A stretch of 64,000 nucleotides of DNA from JARIHC01 sp035546975 (GTDB lineage: Bacteria > Patescibacteriota > Saccharimonadia > Saccharimonadales > UBA4665), in the NCBI GenBank assembly GCA_035546975.1, contig DASZVS010000014.1:1-64000 (forward strand). The letters are read 5' to 3'. The notes below the pieces were generated by a model. The model saw nothing but the letters and a program-made list of their open reading frames with translations. It was not told the DNA's origin and did no database searches. The position numbers and the translations under genes were made by a program. Of the stretch, positions 24,557 to 33,409 are shown one piece after another. Each line of letters starts with the position of its first letter. Position 1 is the stretch's first letter.

Positions 24557-26227
24557 ATGGATGAAATTAAAAATGCGCTTGCTCATGATGGTTTCAGGGG
24601 CGAGATGGATGATTCCGCCGACACGCTCGATCTGTATAGCCACGATGCCTCGATGTTTGAACTGAGGCCGGAGCTCATCGTAGCGCCGAAAGATGCCAAG
24701 GATGTCGAGCGGCTCGTCAAGACAGTTGCAGAAAAGAAAAAATCGCGCCCAAGCCTAAGCCTTACCGCGAGGAGCGCCGGTACGGATATGTCGGGAGGCG
24801 CCATTAACGAATCCATTATCGTGGATTTTCGTAAGCACTTTACGCAAATTGAAAATATAACTTCTACGTCCGCCCATGCCCAGCCGGGAGTTTTGTACCG
24901 TGAGTTTGAGCCGCAGACGCTCAAGCATGGCGCGCTTATGCCTACCTACCCCGCCTCCCGCGACCTGGCCTCCATCGGCGGTATGGTCAATAACAATTCC
25001 GGCGGCGAGAAATCGCTTGAATTCGGCAAGACCGAAGATTTTGTAACTGAATTAAGATTTGTCTTCGCAGATGGGATTGAGCGTACGGTCAAGCCGCTTA
25101 ATAAAACCGAACTCGATAAGAAAATGCGGCAGAAAGATTTTGAAGGCCAAGTATACAAAGGCTTATACGAATTGGTGGAAAACCATTACGATAAGATCAA
25201 GGCCGCCAAGCCGCATGTCACTAAAAATTCAACCGGTTATAACCTATGGGACGTCTGGAATCGGGAAACCGGCGTTTTTGATCTGACTAAATTGATAGTC
25301 GGCGCCCAAGGTACGCTTGGTTTTGTGACCGATATACATTTCCGCCTGGTACCGGCACGGCCGCATTCCGGGCTACTCGTTTTGTTCATGAAAGATATCG
25401 ATGATCTCGGCGAAGTTATACCTAAGGTGCTCGAAAGCAAGCCTGCTACTTTTGAATCGTTTGATGATGCTACCATGTGGCTCGGTATAAAATTCTTGCC
25501 CAGTTTTCATAAAATGCTCGGCTGGGGTGGCGTTGTAAAGTTGCTACTCAGTTTGGCGCCGAGCGGGTTGCGCATGCATGCTTGGCGCGGCATACCAAAA
25601 CTTGTTCTCATGGTTGAGTTTAATGGCGAGAGCGAAGAAGAAGTCCGCGAAAAAGTCAGGGCGCTGCACCGCCAGCTTAAAGGGCACCGCGCGCGATATG
25701 AAATTAACGGTTTCGAAGAAGACCCGACTGAGGGCAAATCAGAAAAGTTCTGGTTGATGCGACGCTACAGTTTCCAGCTGCTTCGCAGCAAAGTAAAGGA
25801 TAAACACACCGCCCCGTTCATCGATGACTTGGTTGTGCCGCCACAGTATTTGACCCAATTTCTGCCAAAATTACGTAAAATCATTAAAAAATACGACTTG
25901 TTTGCGACTATTGCCGGCCATATGGGCGACGGCAATTTCCATATTATTCCTCTCATGAAACTAGAAGACCCCGTTGACCGTAAAAAAATCTTGCCGGCTA
26001 TGAAAGCGGTAAATACCCTCGTACTGAAATATCACGGCTCACTTTCCGGCGAGCATAATGACGGGCTGGTGCGCGGCCCGTGGCTGGAACAAATGTATGG
26101 CAAGGATGTTTTGAAGATTTTCCAAGAAGCCAAGCACATTATGGATCCCCAGGGTATTTTCAATCCGCATAAAAAAGCCAATGCCGATTGGGAATTTTCC
26201 TTCGGCCATATTCGTGACCATTTTTAG
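24557..26227 (+). CDS. FAD-linked oxidoreductase (D-lactate/glycolate dehydrogenase type)
   Basis: 556 aa from ATG 24557. The first half is an FAD-binding type 4 domain (LIVAPKDAKDVERLVKTV, then the FAD segment SAGTDMSGGAINESIIVDF and ASIGGMVNNNSGGEKSLEFG). The second half is the FAD-oxidase C domain, with GHMGDGNFHIIP and GSLSGEHNDG, which supply the substrate-binding His residues. It lacks the C-terminal Fe-S module of fused homologues. It would oxidise D-lactate or a related 2-hydroxy acid and pass electrons to quinone, consistent with the oxidase operon downstream. An upstream GTG frame to 24506 is less likely because AAGGGG lies next to 24557. Confidence 0.85.
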   Translation: MDEIKNALAHDGFRGEMDDSADTLDLYSHDASMFELRPELIVAPKDAKDVERLVKTVAEKKKSRPSLSLTARSAGTDMSGGAINESIIVDFRKHFTQIENITSTSAHAQPGVLYREFEPQTLKHGALMPTYPASRDLASIGGMVNNNSGGEKSLEFGKTEDFVTELRFVFADGIERTVKPLNKTELDKKMRQKDFEGQVYKGLYELVENHYDKIKAAKPHVTKNSTGYNLWDVWNRETGVFDLTKLIVGAQGTLGFVTDIHFRLVPARPHSGLLVLFMKDIDDLGEVIPKVLESKPATFESFDDATMWLGIKFLPSFHKMLGWGGVVKLLLSLAPSGLRMHAWRGIPKLVLMVEFNGESEEEVREKVRALHRQLKGHRARYEINGFEEDPTEGKSEKFWLMRRYSFQLLRSKVKDKHTAPFIDDLVVPPQYLTQFLPKLRKIIKKYDLFATIAGHMGDGNFHIIPLMKLEDPVDRKKILPAMKAVNTLVLKYHGSLSGEHNDGLVRGPWLEQMYGKDVLKIFQEAKHIMDPQGIFNPHKKANADWEFSFGHIRDHF

Positions 26228-26826
26228 TAATATGAGGCGCCGAAGAGCGTTAAATCTTTCTGGCATGTCTCGTTAGCCCAGGTTTTGTCAGAACTATTCT
26301 CCCATGAATAGTAAATAAGCATTAGATTGCATACCACCCCATGCCGTTTTATGGCATATTGAATATCCAGCGACTTGTCATCGCTCCTCGGAGCGTACAT
26401 TTGGAGCAACGGTTGGTTAGGGCTGATATTAGCCCAGCCCTGCGACTTCATAAAACGGTCAAAAGCGAACGCTTCCCCATGTTGCCAGCGCTGTTCAAAG
26501 GACTTTGAGTAGCCGGGGAACTTTAGCGATTCCATTCGCTGGCACGGTACTCTTTCGTGGAAGCCCTCATACATGACGTTTCCGCCGGATGCGCAGCCGA
26601 CGCCGAAACTTTGGTCTTTTGCGAAGCCATATGATGCGAGTTTGGTGTTGACCGGATAGAATACTTCATCATATGTTGTGTTGACGGTATCTTTATTGGC
26701 GAAGCTCGCGTATGCCGGTATAAGGCTGCCACGAATCCAGCCGCGCTCGGCATAGGCCGCCGTCCATACGACAATGCCAAGTATGGGCACGATAACGAAG
26801 GCCATAATTTTTTCCCAGCGTTTCAT
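26224..26826 (-). CDS. Membrane-anchored extracytoplasmic protein of unknown function
   Basis: 200 aa from ATG 26826: one membrane helix at about 8-27, then a ~170-residue outside domain with several Cys (in FGVGCASGG, RVPCQRM, GVVCNLM, NETCQKD), which could form disulfides. No family was recognised. The start fits an extended -10, TGC-TATACT (26833-26838), 6 nt upstream; an open frame to 26871 runs through that box. Its 3' end overlaps the flavin oxidase by 4 nt. Confidence 0.6.
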   Translation of the reverse strand: MKRWEKIMAFVIVPILGIVVWTAAYAERGWIRGSLIPAYASFANKDTVNTTYDEVFYPVNTKLASYGFAKDQSFGVGCASGGNVMYEGFHERVPCQRMESLKFPGYSKSFEQRWQHGEAFAFDRFMKSQGWANISPNQPLLQMYAPRSDDKSLDIQYAIKRHGVVCNLMLIYYSWENSSDKTWANETCQKDLTLFGASYY

Positions 26827-26904
26827 GAACGCAGTATAGCAATTCTTTAGTAGCAGCTTAAAGGTGTTCACCTCCCTTGGTATTCGAATTGAAGGGGTTT
26901 GCCG

Positions 26905-26927
26905 TGGTACAATTAAGCTAAAGCTTA
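26905..26927 (+). promoter_or_regulatory. Extended -10 and start-site palindrome of the cyo operon
   Basis: TG-G-TACAAT (hexamer 26908-26913) is an extended -10 with only a weak -35. The next 14 bases are the inverted repeat TAAGCT-AA-AGCTTA (26914-26927), lying over the expected start site, a position suited to a repressor. A GAAGG ribosome site follows 7 nt before ATG 26943. Confidence 0.5.
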
Positions 26928-26942
26928 TGTGAAGGTCAGCTG

Positions 26943-27887
26943 ATGAACAAAAAGCCTAAACTGGTATTGGTTGGAGTGGCGGTTGCCGCTTTCATAGTGG
27001 CGCTGGCAGTATATTTGAGTGGCCATACTATCGACGTATTGCAACCCGCCGGCCAGATAAGCTATAAAGAGCGCCAGTTGATTATTCTTGGCGTTTTGCT
27101 TTCGGTAGTTGTGGTAGTGCCAACGTTTGCGCTGACTATTTTTATCGCGTGGAAATATCGGGAAGGTAATCATCGCCCTAAGAAATACAACCCCGACTGG
27201 GATCATAGCTGGTTGTTCGAGTCAGTTTGGTGGGGTATTCCCATCGTAATTATTGGCGTTCTATCGGTAGTAACGTGGCGCAGCGCTCATGCGCTGGATC
27301 CTTATAAGGCACTGGTTTCAAACAAAACGCCGCTCACCGTCCAAGTAGTATCATTGGATTGGAAATGGCTGTTTATCTATCCACAGCAAAATGTAGCAAG
27401 CGTAAATTTCGCGCAAATCCCTACCGATACTCCGGTGAATTTTGAATTAACGTCGGATACGGTGATGAATTCTTTCTGGGTCCCACAGCTTGGCGGCCAG
27501 ATTTATGCTATGCCCGGTATGAATACTGAATTACATCTGATAGCAGACCGAGACGGTGCTTTTAATGGCTCCTCTGCCAATATTAGCGGCAGCGGATTTG
27601 CCGGCATGACTTTCACGGTTCGCTCCGGATCAACAGCCTCGTTTAATAGCTGGGTAAAACAAGCCCAGGCCGCAAACCGGCCGTTAAATTCAGCAACGTA
27701 TGCGCAGCTTGCTGCGCCCAGCAAGTACAATCCGCCATCTTATTACTCGACCGTTCAAAAAAAACTGTATGATGACATAATGATAGCGTATATGGAGCCA
27801 GGCGGGTTGCCTGCGCCTACTGCAGCGAATAATTCTAAGCCGGTGCCCACTACCCAGTCTAGTAATGCCGCAGAGGTGAAAAAATAA
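26943..27887 (+). CDS. cyoA: Cytochrome bo3 ubiquinol oxidase subunit II
   Basis: This 314-aa protein has three N-terminal membrane segments (about 8-27, 46-70, 96-115) and a periplasmic cupredoxin-fold domain (VVSLDWKWLFIYP, DTVMNSFWVPQLGGQIYAMPGM). The CuA ligands (C-x3-C) of cytochrome c oxidases are missing, so it is a quinol oxidase subunit. The C-terminal COX_ARM-like region is followed by a Thr/Asn/Pro-rich tail. It starts the operon cyoABCDE. Confidence 0.93.
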   Translation: MNKKPKLVLVGVAVAAFIVALAVYLSGHTIDVLQPAGQISYKERQLIILGVLLSVVVVVPTFALTIFIAWKYREGNHRPKKYNPDWDHSWLFESVWWGIPIVIIGVLSVVTWRSAHALDPYKALVSNKTPLTVQVVSLDWKWLFIYPQQNVASVNFAQIPTDTPVNFELTSDTVMNSFWVPQLGGQIYAMPGMNTELHLIADRDGAFNGSSANISGSGFAGMTFTVRSGSTASFNSWVKQAQAANRPLNSATYAQLAAPSKYNPPSYYSTVQKKLYDDIMIAYMEPGGLPAPTAANNSKPVPTTQSSNAAEVKK

Positions 27888-29884
27888 TGGTCATGGCCGA
27901 TCTTCTTGGTAGGTTGACGCTGCATTCTTTCCCGCAGGATAGAATTACCCAGGGTGCTGCCGTTACGATTGTCGCTGGTACGATTATTGTATTGCTTCTA
28001 CTAACGTACTTTAGAAAATGGAAGTGGCTCTGGCGGGAATGGCTGACAACCACCAATCACAAGAAAATTGGCATCATGTACGTTATTGTTGCGCTTTTGA
28101 TGTTGCTGCGCGGCCTGTCGGATGCCGCTATGATGCGCGCCCAGCAGGCTACCAGTGTCGGCGCGTCACACGGCGTGATATCGGCGGACATGTTCCAGCA
28201 GGTGGTGTCGGCACACGGTACTATTATGATTTTCTTCGTAGCTATGGGGCTGATGTTTGGCTTGATTAACCTCATAATGCCGCAACAACTTGGTTCGAGA
28301 GATGTGGCATTCCCTTTTATGAATGCGCTGAGTTTCTGGCTGTTTACGGCCGGCATGCTATTAATTAATTTGTCATTAGTTGTGGGCGAGTTTTCGGCAG
28401 CCGGTTGGTTAGCGTATCCGCCACTCAGCGAACTTCGTTATAGTCCTGGAACAGGGGTTGACTATTGGATATGGAGCTTACAGATTGCCGGTATCGGCAG
28501 CCTGATGAGCGGCATTAATTTCATGGTGACAATTTTGAAAAACCGATGCCAGGGCATGACTATGATGAAGATGCCGCTTTTCCCCTGGAGTGTATTCGGT
28601 TCAATGGTACTTGTGGCTTTCGCTTTTCCAATCCTCACAGTTACACTAACATTGCTTTATCTTGACCGGACACTCGGCATGCATTTTTTCACAGCCGGCA
28701 ACGGCGGCAATGCTATGATGTACGTTAACTTGATATGGGCATGGGGTCATCCCGAGGTATATATTTTGGTGCTGCCCGCCTTCGGTATTTACTCGGAAAT
28801 TGTAGCGACCTTCTCACGCAAACGACTCTTCGGTTACAAATCGATGGTTGCCGCTATTTGGGCAATTGTTTTTCTATCTTTCCTAGTATGGCTGCACCAC
28901 TTTTTCACGATGGGCGCCGGAGCGGATGTCAATGCCTTCTTTGGAATCATGACAATGTTTATTGCGATTCCTACGGGGGTCAAGATATTTAATTGGCTTT
29001 TTACTATGTACCGCGGACGCATTAAATTTGCTTCGCCTATGATCTGGTTCATGGGCTTTATATTCTTATTCACGATGGGTGGAGTAGCAGGAGTATTAAT
29101 GGCTGTACCGCCAATTGATTTCCAGGTTCATAACAGCTTATTCCTAGTAGCTCATTTCCATACCATGATAATCAGTGGCGTTGTATTCGGCTTTTTTGCC
29201 GGCTTAACGTATTGGTTCCCTAAGATTTTCGGCTTTCGGTTGAACGAGCGCTTGGGCAAATATGCCGCTTGGTGCTGGATTGTAGGCTTTGTGCTGGCCT
29301 TCGGCCCGTTATATATACTCGGTTTGATGGGTGCTACCAGAAGATTGGATCATTACAGTGCCTCTCTGGGCTGGCAGCCATTATTCATCGTGGCGGCGAT
29401 AGGCGCGGCAATTATCGGGCTGGGCGTTGCCTTTCAGCTGTTACAGTTGGGCTACAGCATTTGGAAGCGAGATGAAAACCGTGACTTAACCGGTGATCCA
29501 TGGAATGGCCGGACACTTGAGTGGTCAATACCTTCACCCACCCCTGAGTATAATTTCGCGATATTGCCTACAGTTACCGGCCGTGATCCTTTTTGGGATG
29601 CAAAGCACAGTAAACACGCCGACCTAGCCCAGCCGCATTACCACGATATTCGAGTTCCCAAAAACACCTCGACACCCATCATAGTCGGCGGGCTTGCTCT
29701 AGGGGCTGGATTCGGCTTTGTGTGGCACATCTGGTGGTTGGTTATTGCGTGCGGTTTCGGCATACTTGTCGCGATGCTGCTGCACACCTTAAGCGATGAA
29801 GATAGTGAACGCGTCATTCCTGCGGCCAAGGTCGCCGCTATCGAAGCCGAGTTTGCCCGCCGGCGAGAGGAGGCTTCGGCATGA
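27887..29884 (+). CDS. cyoB: Cytochrome bo3 ubiquinol oxidase subunit I
   Basis: This 665-aa protein has about 15 membrane helices. All redox residues are visible: low-spin heme His in SAHGTIMIF, WGHPEVY (CuB His, the Tyr of the His-Tyr cross-link, and the D-channel Glu), WLHHFFTMG (two CuB His), TGVKIFNW (K-channel Lys) and VAHFHTM (two heme His). LGSRDVAFPF keeps the D-channel Asp. From memory the sequence is very close to E. coli CyoB over long stretches, suggesting transfer from Proteobacteria. It catalyses quinol oxidation, oxygen reduction and proton pumping. The ATG overlaps the cyoA stop by 1 nt. Confidence 0.97.
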   Translation: MVMADLLGRLTLHSFPQDRITQGAAVTIVAGTIIVLLLLTYFRKWKWLWREWLTTTNHKKIGIMYVIVALLMLLRGLSDAAMMRAQQATSVGASHGVISADMFQQVVSAHGTIMIFFVAMGLMFGLINLIMPQQLGSRDVAFPFMNALSFWLFTAGMLLINLSLVVGEFSAAGWLAYPPLSELRYSPGTGVDYWIWSLQIAGIGSLMSGINFMVTILKNRCQGMTMMKMPLFPWSVFGSMVLVAFAFPILTVTLTLLYLDRTLGMHFFTAGNGGNAMMYVNLIWAWGHPEVYILVLPAFGIYSEIVATFSRKRLFGYKSMVAAIWAIVFLSFLVWLHHFFTMGAGADVNAFFGIMTMFIAIPTGVKIFNWLFTMYRGRIKFASPMIWFMGFIFLFTMGGVAGVLMAVPPIDFQVHNSLFLVAHFHTMIISGVVFGFFAGLTYWFPKIFGFRLNERLGKYAAWCWIVGFVLAFGPLYILGLMGATRRLDHYSASLGWQPLFIVAAIGAAIIGLGVAFQLLQLGYSIWKRDENRDLTGDPWNGRTLEWSIPSPTPEYNFAILPTVTGRDPFWDAKHSKHADLAQPHYHDIRVPKNTSTPIIVGGLALGAGFGFVWHIWWLVIACGFGILVAMLLHTLSDEDSERVIPAAKVAAIEAEFARRREEASA

Positions 29885-30495
29885 GCGCCATGACAACGGC
29901 GGAACGAGCGGACCTGCGCGAAGAGCGGCATCAAGCTGACAATAAGACGTTGTTCGGCTTCTGGGTCTACATCATGACAGATTGCGTGCTGTTTGCCAGC
30001 TTATTCGCAACGTACGCCGTTTTACACAATAATACATATGGCGGCCCTGGCGGACACCAATTATTTGATCTCCCTACCGTGCTGGTAGAGACGCTACTTC
30101 TATTGACCAGCAGTTTCACTTGCGGCTTGGCTATGCTGGCGGTACACCGCCGGGCTAAAAAAGAGGTATTTTTATGGTTTGTATTTACCTTTTTGCTGGG
30201 CCTCGGCTTTTTGGCCATAGAACTGCACGAATTTCACCATCTGGCAGCTACTGGTAATAGCTGGCGCCGCAGCGGATTCTTGTCGGCCTTTTTCACTCTG
30301 GTCGGCACGCACGGCTTACACATAACCGTCGGCCTTACGTGGATGTTAGCCATGCTTGTCAAAGTTGCCAGAGGGGGTCTTAGCCGTGCTAACGTGCGGC
30401 GGCTAACCATGCTTAGTTTGTTTTGGCATTTCCTTGATGTTGTCTGGATATTCATTTTTACTATTGTATACCTGATGGGAGGTGCTAATTTATGA
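29881..30495 (+). CDS. cyoC: Cytochrome bo3 ubiquinol oxidase subunit III
   Basis: This 204-aa protein has five membrane helices and the subunit III pattern: FGFWVYIMTDCVLFASLFATY near the start, ELHEFHHL in the middle, and GTHGLHITVGLTWM and LFWHFLDVVWIFIFTIVYL at the end. It overlaps cyoB by 4 nt. It stabilises the oxidase and is needed for its assembly. Confidence 0.95.
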   Translation: MSAMTTAERADLREERHQADNKTLFGFWVYIMTDCVLFASLFATYAVLHNNTYGGPGGHQLFDLPTVLVETLLLLTSSFTCGLAMLAVHRRAKKEVFLWFVFTFLLGLGFLAIELHEFHHLAATGNSWRRSGFLSAFFTLVGTHGLHITVGLTWMLAMLVKVARGGLSRANVRRLTMLSLFWHFLDVVWIFIFTIVYLMGGANL

Positions 30496-30869
30496 GTTCA
30501 AGCGTCATTCATGGGCAATTAGATAGTGAGCGCGGAACGCTCAGATCATATGCTACTGGTTTTGTGTTATCGATTGTGTTGACTGTGGCTGCCTATCTAC
30601 TGGCAACTCACCATGCTCTTTCAGGAAAAGTATTAATGGCAGCCTTGCTCGGCTTGGCAGTGATCCAGTTTATCGCGCAGCTTTTTTTCTTCTTGCACAT
30701 CGGCCGCGAGACAAAACCGCGCTGGCGGCTACTGACCCTGTTTATGATGATAACTGTAGTGCTTATTGTGGTGATCGGTTCCATTTGGATCATGTATAAC
30801 TTGAACTACCGTATGACGCCGGCGCAGATAAACCAGTATATGCAAAAACAGGCCGACAGCGGATTTTAG
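30492..30869 (+). CDS. cyoD: Cytochrome bo3 ubiquinol oxidase subunit IV
   Basis: This 125-aa protein has three membrane helices (about 21-40, 49-71, 82-103), with AVIQFIAQLFFFLHIG typical of CyoD, which assists CuB site assembly. It overlaps cyoC by 4 nt. Confidence 0.93.
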   Translation: MSSSVIHGQLDSERGTLRSYATGFVLSIVLTVAAYLLATHHALSGKVLMAALLGLAVIQFIAQLFFFLHIGRETKPRWRLLTLFMMITVVLIVVIGSIWIMYNLNYRMTPAQINQYMQKQADSGF

Positions 30870-30880
30870 CGGACTTTGTT

Positions 30881-31750
30881 TTGGGAACGTTCAGACAATA
30901 TTACTCGTTGACGAAACCCGGCGTTTTGTATGGAAACGTTATTACCGGTGCAGCCGGTTTCTTATTCGCTTCTGGGTACTTCAAGCACTTTGAGCTGACC
31001 CTATTTATAGCGGTGTTAGTAGGTATGACCTTGGTGATTGCTTCAGCCTGTGCGTTAAATAACTATCTAGATAAAGATATCGATAGTATTATGCAACGGA
31101 CTAAAAAGCGAGCCGTGGCTAGTGGGGCTATCCGTGGTCGTAACGCTGTACTCTTCGCAGTCGTGCTCGGTGTTAGCGGCATAGTGGTGCTGGCAGCATG
31201 GGTTAATTTACTAGTGGTGGTTATTGGCTTATTCGGCTTCGTGGACTATGTTCTGCTATATGGAGTATTAGCTAAGCGTTTGTCTATACATGGGACTCTG
31301 GTTGGCAGCATATCTGGAGCCATGCCCATTTTAGCTGGCTATTGCGCCGTTAGTAACCGGATTGACGCCGGTGCTATACTCGTCTTTCTGGCGCTGTTTT
31401 TCTGGCAAATGCCAGAATTTTATTCGATCTCCATCTATCGGCGAGCAGAATATAAGGCTGCGGGCGTGCCAGTCATGTCTGTTGTTAAAGGCGTTCGCAG
31501 TACTACAATCCAGATCTTCGCGTACACAATAGCTTTTGTTGCAATGACACTTCTTCTCACGGTTTTCGGTTATGCTGGCTGGGTATATTTTGCAGTTATG
31601 GCGCTGCTTGGTATATTTTGGATACGTTTAGGGGCTCAGGGCCTTGTTACTAAGCATAGTTCTGCTTGGGCCCGCCGGATGTTCCATTTTTCGCTTATCA
31701 TTTTGCTGGCTTTCTCTGCCATGCTGGCAATTGGCCCTTTAGTGCCTTAA
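30881..31750 (+). CDS. cyoE: Protoheme IX farnesyltransferase (heme O synthase)
   Basis: This 289-aa UbiA-fold protein has about nine membrane helices. The first prenyl-diphosphate/Mg site reads NNYLDKDIDSIMQRTKKR and the second aspartate-containing region is GLFGFVDYVLLYG. It farnesylates heme b to give the heme O needed in the CyoB binuclear centre. The start appears to be TTG 30881, 11 nt after cyoD. No heme biosynthesis genes are in the window. Confidence 0.93.
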   Translation: MGTFRQYYSLTKPGVLYGNVITGAAGFLFASGYFKHFELTLFIAVLVGMTLVIASACALNNYLDKDIDSIMQRTKKRAVASGAIRGRNAVLFAVVLGVSGIVVLAAWVNLLVVVIGLFGFVDYVLLYGVLAKRLSIHGTLVGSISGAMPILAGYCAVSNRIDAGAILVFLALFFWQMPEFYSISIYRRAEYKAAGVPVMSVVKGVRSTTIQIFAYTIAFVAMTLLLTVFGYAGWVYFAVMALLGIFWIRLGAQGLVTKHSSAWARRMFHFSLIILLAFSAMLAIGPLVP

Positions 31751-31804
31751 TAACGTGCAAGTCGCGGCTGCCTGCCACATAAAAAAACTACTCTGCACTA
31801 CCTT

Positions 31805-33358
31805 TTAAGCGGCGGTAGCTTCTGTAAGCTGTGCGTTGGCATCCGAGGGGAACAATAACTCCTCTAGTTGCATGTGCGTTGTCGGTTTGCGGCCGGCTGG
31901 CCATGCTTGATCAATAACATAAGATATCGCCGGCCAGTCCGCCCGTAGCTGTTCAAGGACGGAGCCTATTTCGCGGATAGTCGGGGCTCGCTTCGTGAGC
32001 TCCATTAAATCTGCAGTGCAAAGATCCTCTCTGGCTTTAGCAAGTAAGCTATGCATTTCATGGCTAGCTTTTGCAGAATCTTCTGCTGCTGCCTTGAGTT
32101 CTTTTTGGGCGATAGAGAGATTCCCGTTGCTTGGGATGAACGACAGTACGAACTCGATGTCAGACAAGAGTCTTTGAGTGTCGTATGCCGAACGGCCGGC
32201 AACTATTTCTTTGCCGTCGCCGTCTGCCGCGCCGCGGATAAACATCGCCCTGGCAGCATCGAGCTGACGCCGCCGGATCTCTTTGCCGCCCAGGACTACC
32301 GGCTGGCGGAGATCGAGTTTGCCGAGCATCTCATCCAGTTGTTCGCTGTAGTTAGGAGCCGGCGCAGATTCTTCGGCTGGCGCGCTGGTTTGCAGCGATA
32401 CCTCGCCCGCAAGTAGTGCTGATGGATGCTCTTGGCCTTCGGCCGTTTCTTTCTGTTGTTTGCCTAGTCGGTGATGACGGCCTCGTATAACAAGCGAGAA
32501 AATATCCAACTCATGCGCGTTGCTGGCTGCAAGCTTATTCATATTATCCACTTGTCGCCGCATATAATCGCTTACCGGTGGCTTTATTTGTCCAAAACCT
32601 ACACTATCGGCAATTTGGCCAATGGTGGCAATGACCTTTGCTTGTGCCTCAAGTTTTTCCTCTGAGTTCATGTATTCGTTGCGGGCAATATCTTGCATTT
32701 TCTTATACATGTTAAGTGTTACTTTCACGTCTTTTTTGCTGCCTAAGGCTAGGCAGGTTTCGAGAACCATTGAGGCATGGACATGGTTTTCGAATAGCAG
32801 CAATGTGCGATAAGCGTCAACATTTTCTTCAAGCTCGGCAAGTCCTTCAGGCGTGTCTTCCAAAGGAAGCGACCCGCCTCTCATGATGCGGCGCATCACT
32901 CCAAAAAGCGGTTTCATCGTCTTTGTCATGGATCCGGCCGACTCGAGTGTTTCGTCATCGATGTCGTCACCGGACCTCGTGGCGTAGGATAAATAAGCGT
33001 ACTCACCGGCGCATTGTGCCCGCATTGCTATCCGAACAGACCCAACGCCATCTGTGTAAGTTCCTCCGCGGGATGCAACATCGTTGAGAATGTCCTGCCT
33101 TGCAATGGCCTGCTCATCAAACCAGGTGTGGTGGGCGCGGGGCCTCTTAACATGGTTTGTCCTGTTATAAGCAGTAGTAAGCTGGCTAATCATCACGCCG
33201 AGGTTATTGGTGTGAATGTTTATTATTTTCTCAGTATCAGCCGTTTTAAACCAAGGAGAAAGCCTTTCGGGAAGCTCTAGGATACGTGCTAAGCCATCTG
33301 CGGGGAATATTACCTCGTTGTGTATTCGCTCACCCGGTCCAAGAGTTTCGGGGCTCAT
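31805..33358 (-). CDS. Large soluble helical protein of unknown function
   Basis: This 517-aa protein has no membrane helix or known motif. It is predominantly helical, with low-complexity Glu/Ala stretches near 300 and late segments such as LRQPVVLGGKEIRRRQLDAARAMF. It is probably a lineage-specific cytoplasmic protein. Promoter TGG-TAGAAT (hexamer 33367-33372, extended) ends 8 nt before the ATG, implying a leaderless transcript. It lies between the cyo operon and the two-component genes without an evident link to either. Confidence 0.55.
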   Translation of the reverse strand: MSPETLGPGERIHNEVIFPADGLARILELPERLSPWFKTADTEKIINIHTNNLGVMISQLTTAYNRTNHVKRPRAHHTWFDEQAIARQDILNDVASRGGTYTDGVGSVRIAMRAQCAGEYAYLSYATRSGDDIDDETLESAGSMTKTMKPLFGVMRRIMRGGSLPLEDTPEGLAELEENVDAYRTLLLFENHVHASMVLETCLALGSKKDVKVTLNMYKKMQDIARNEYMNSEEKLEAQAKVIATIGQIADSVGFGQIKPPVSDYMRRQVDNMNKLAASNAHELDIFSLVIRGRHHRLGKQQKETAEGQEHPSALLAGEVSLQTSAPAEESAPAPNYSEQLDEMLGKLDLRQPVVLGGKEIRRRQLDAARAMFIRGAADGDGKEIVAGRSAYDTQRLLSDIEFVLSFIPSNGNLSIAQKELKAAAEDSAKASHEMHSLLAKAREDLCTADLMELTKRAPTIREIGSVLEQLRADWPAISYVIDQAWPAGRKPTTHMQLEELLFPSDANAQLTEATAA

Positions 33359-33409
33359 GGAAGATTATTCTACCACATATGTAAAATATATACAAGAATT
33401 ACTTTTGGT

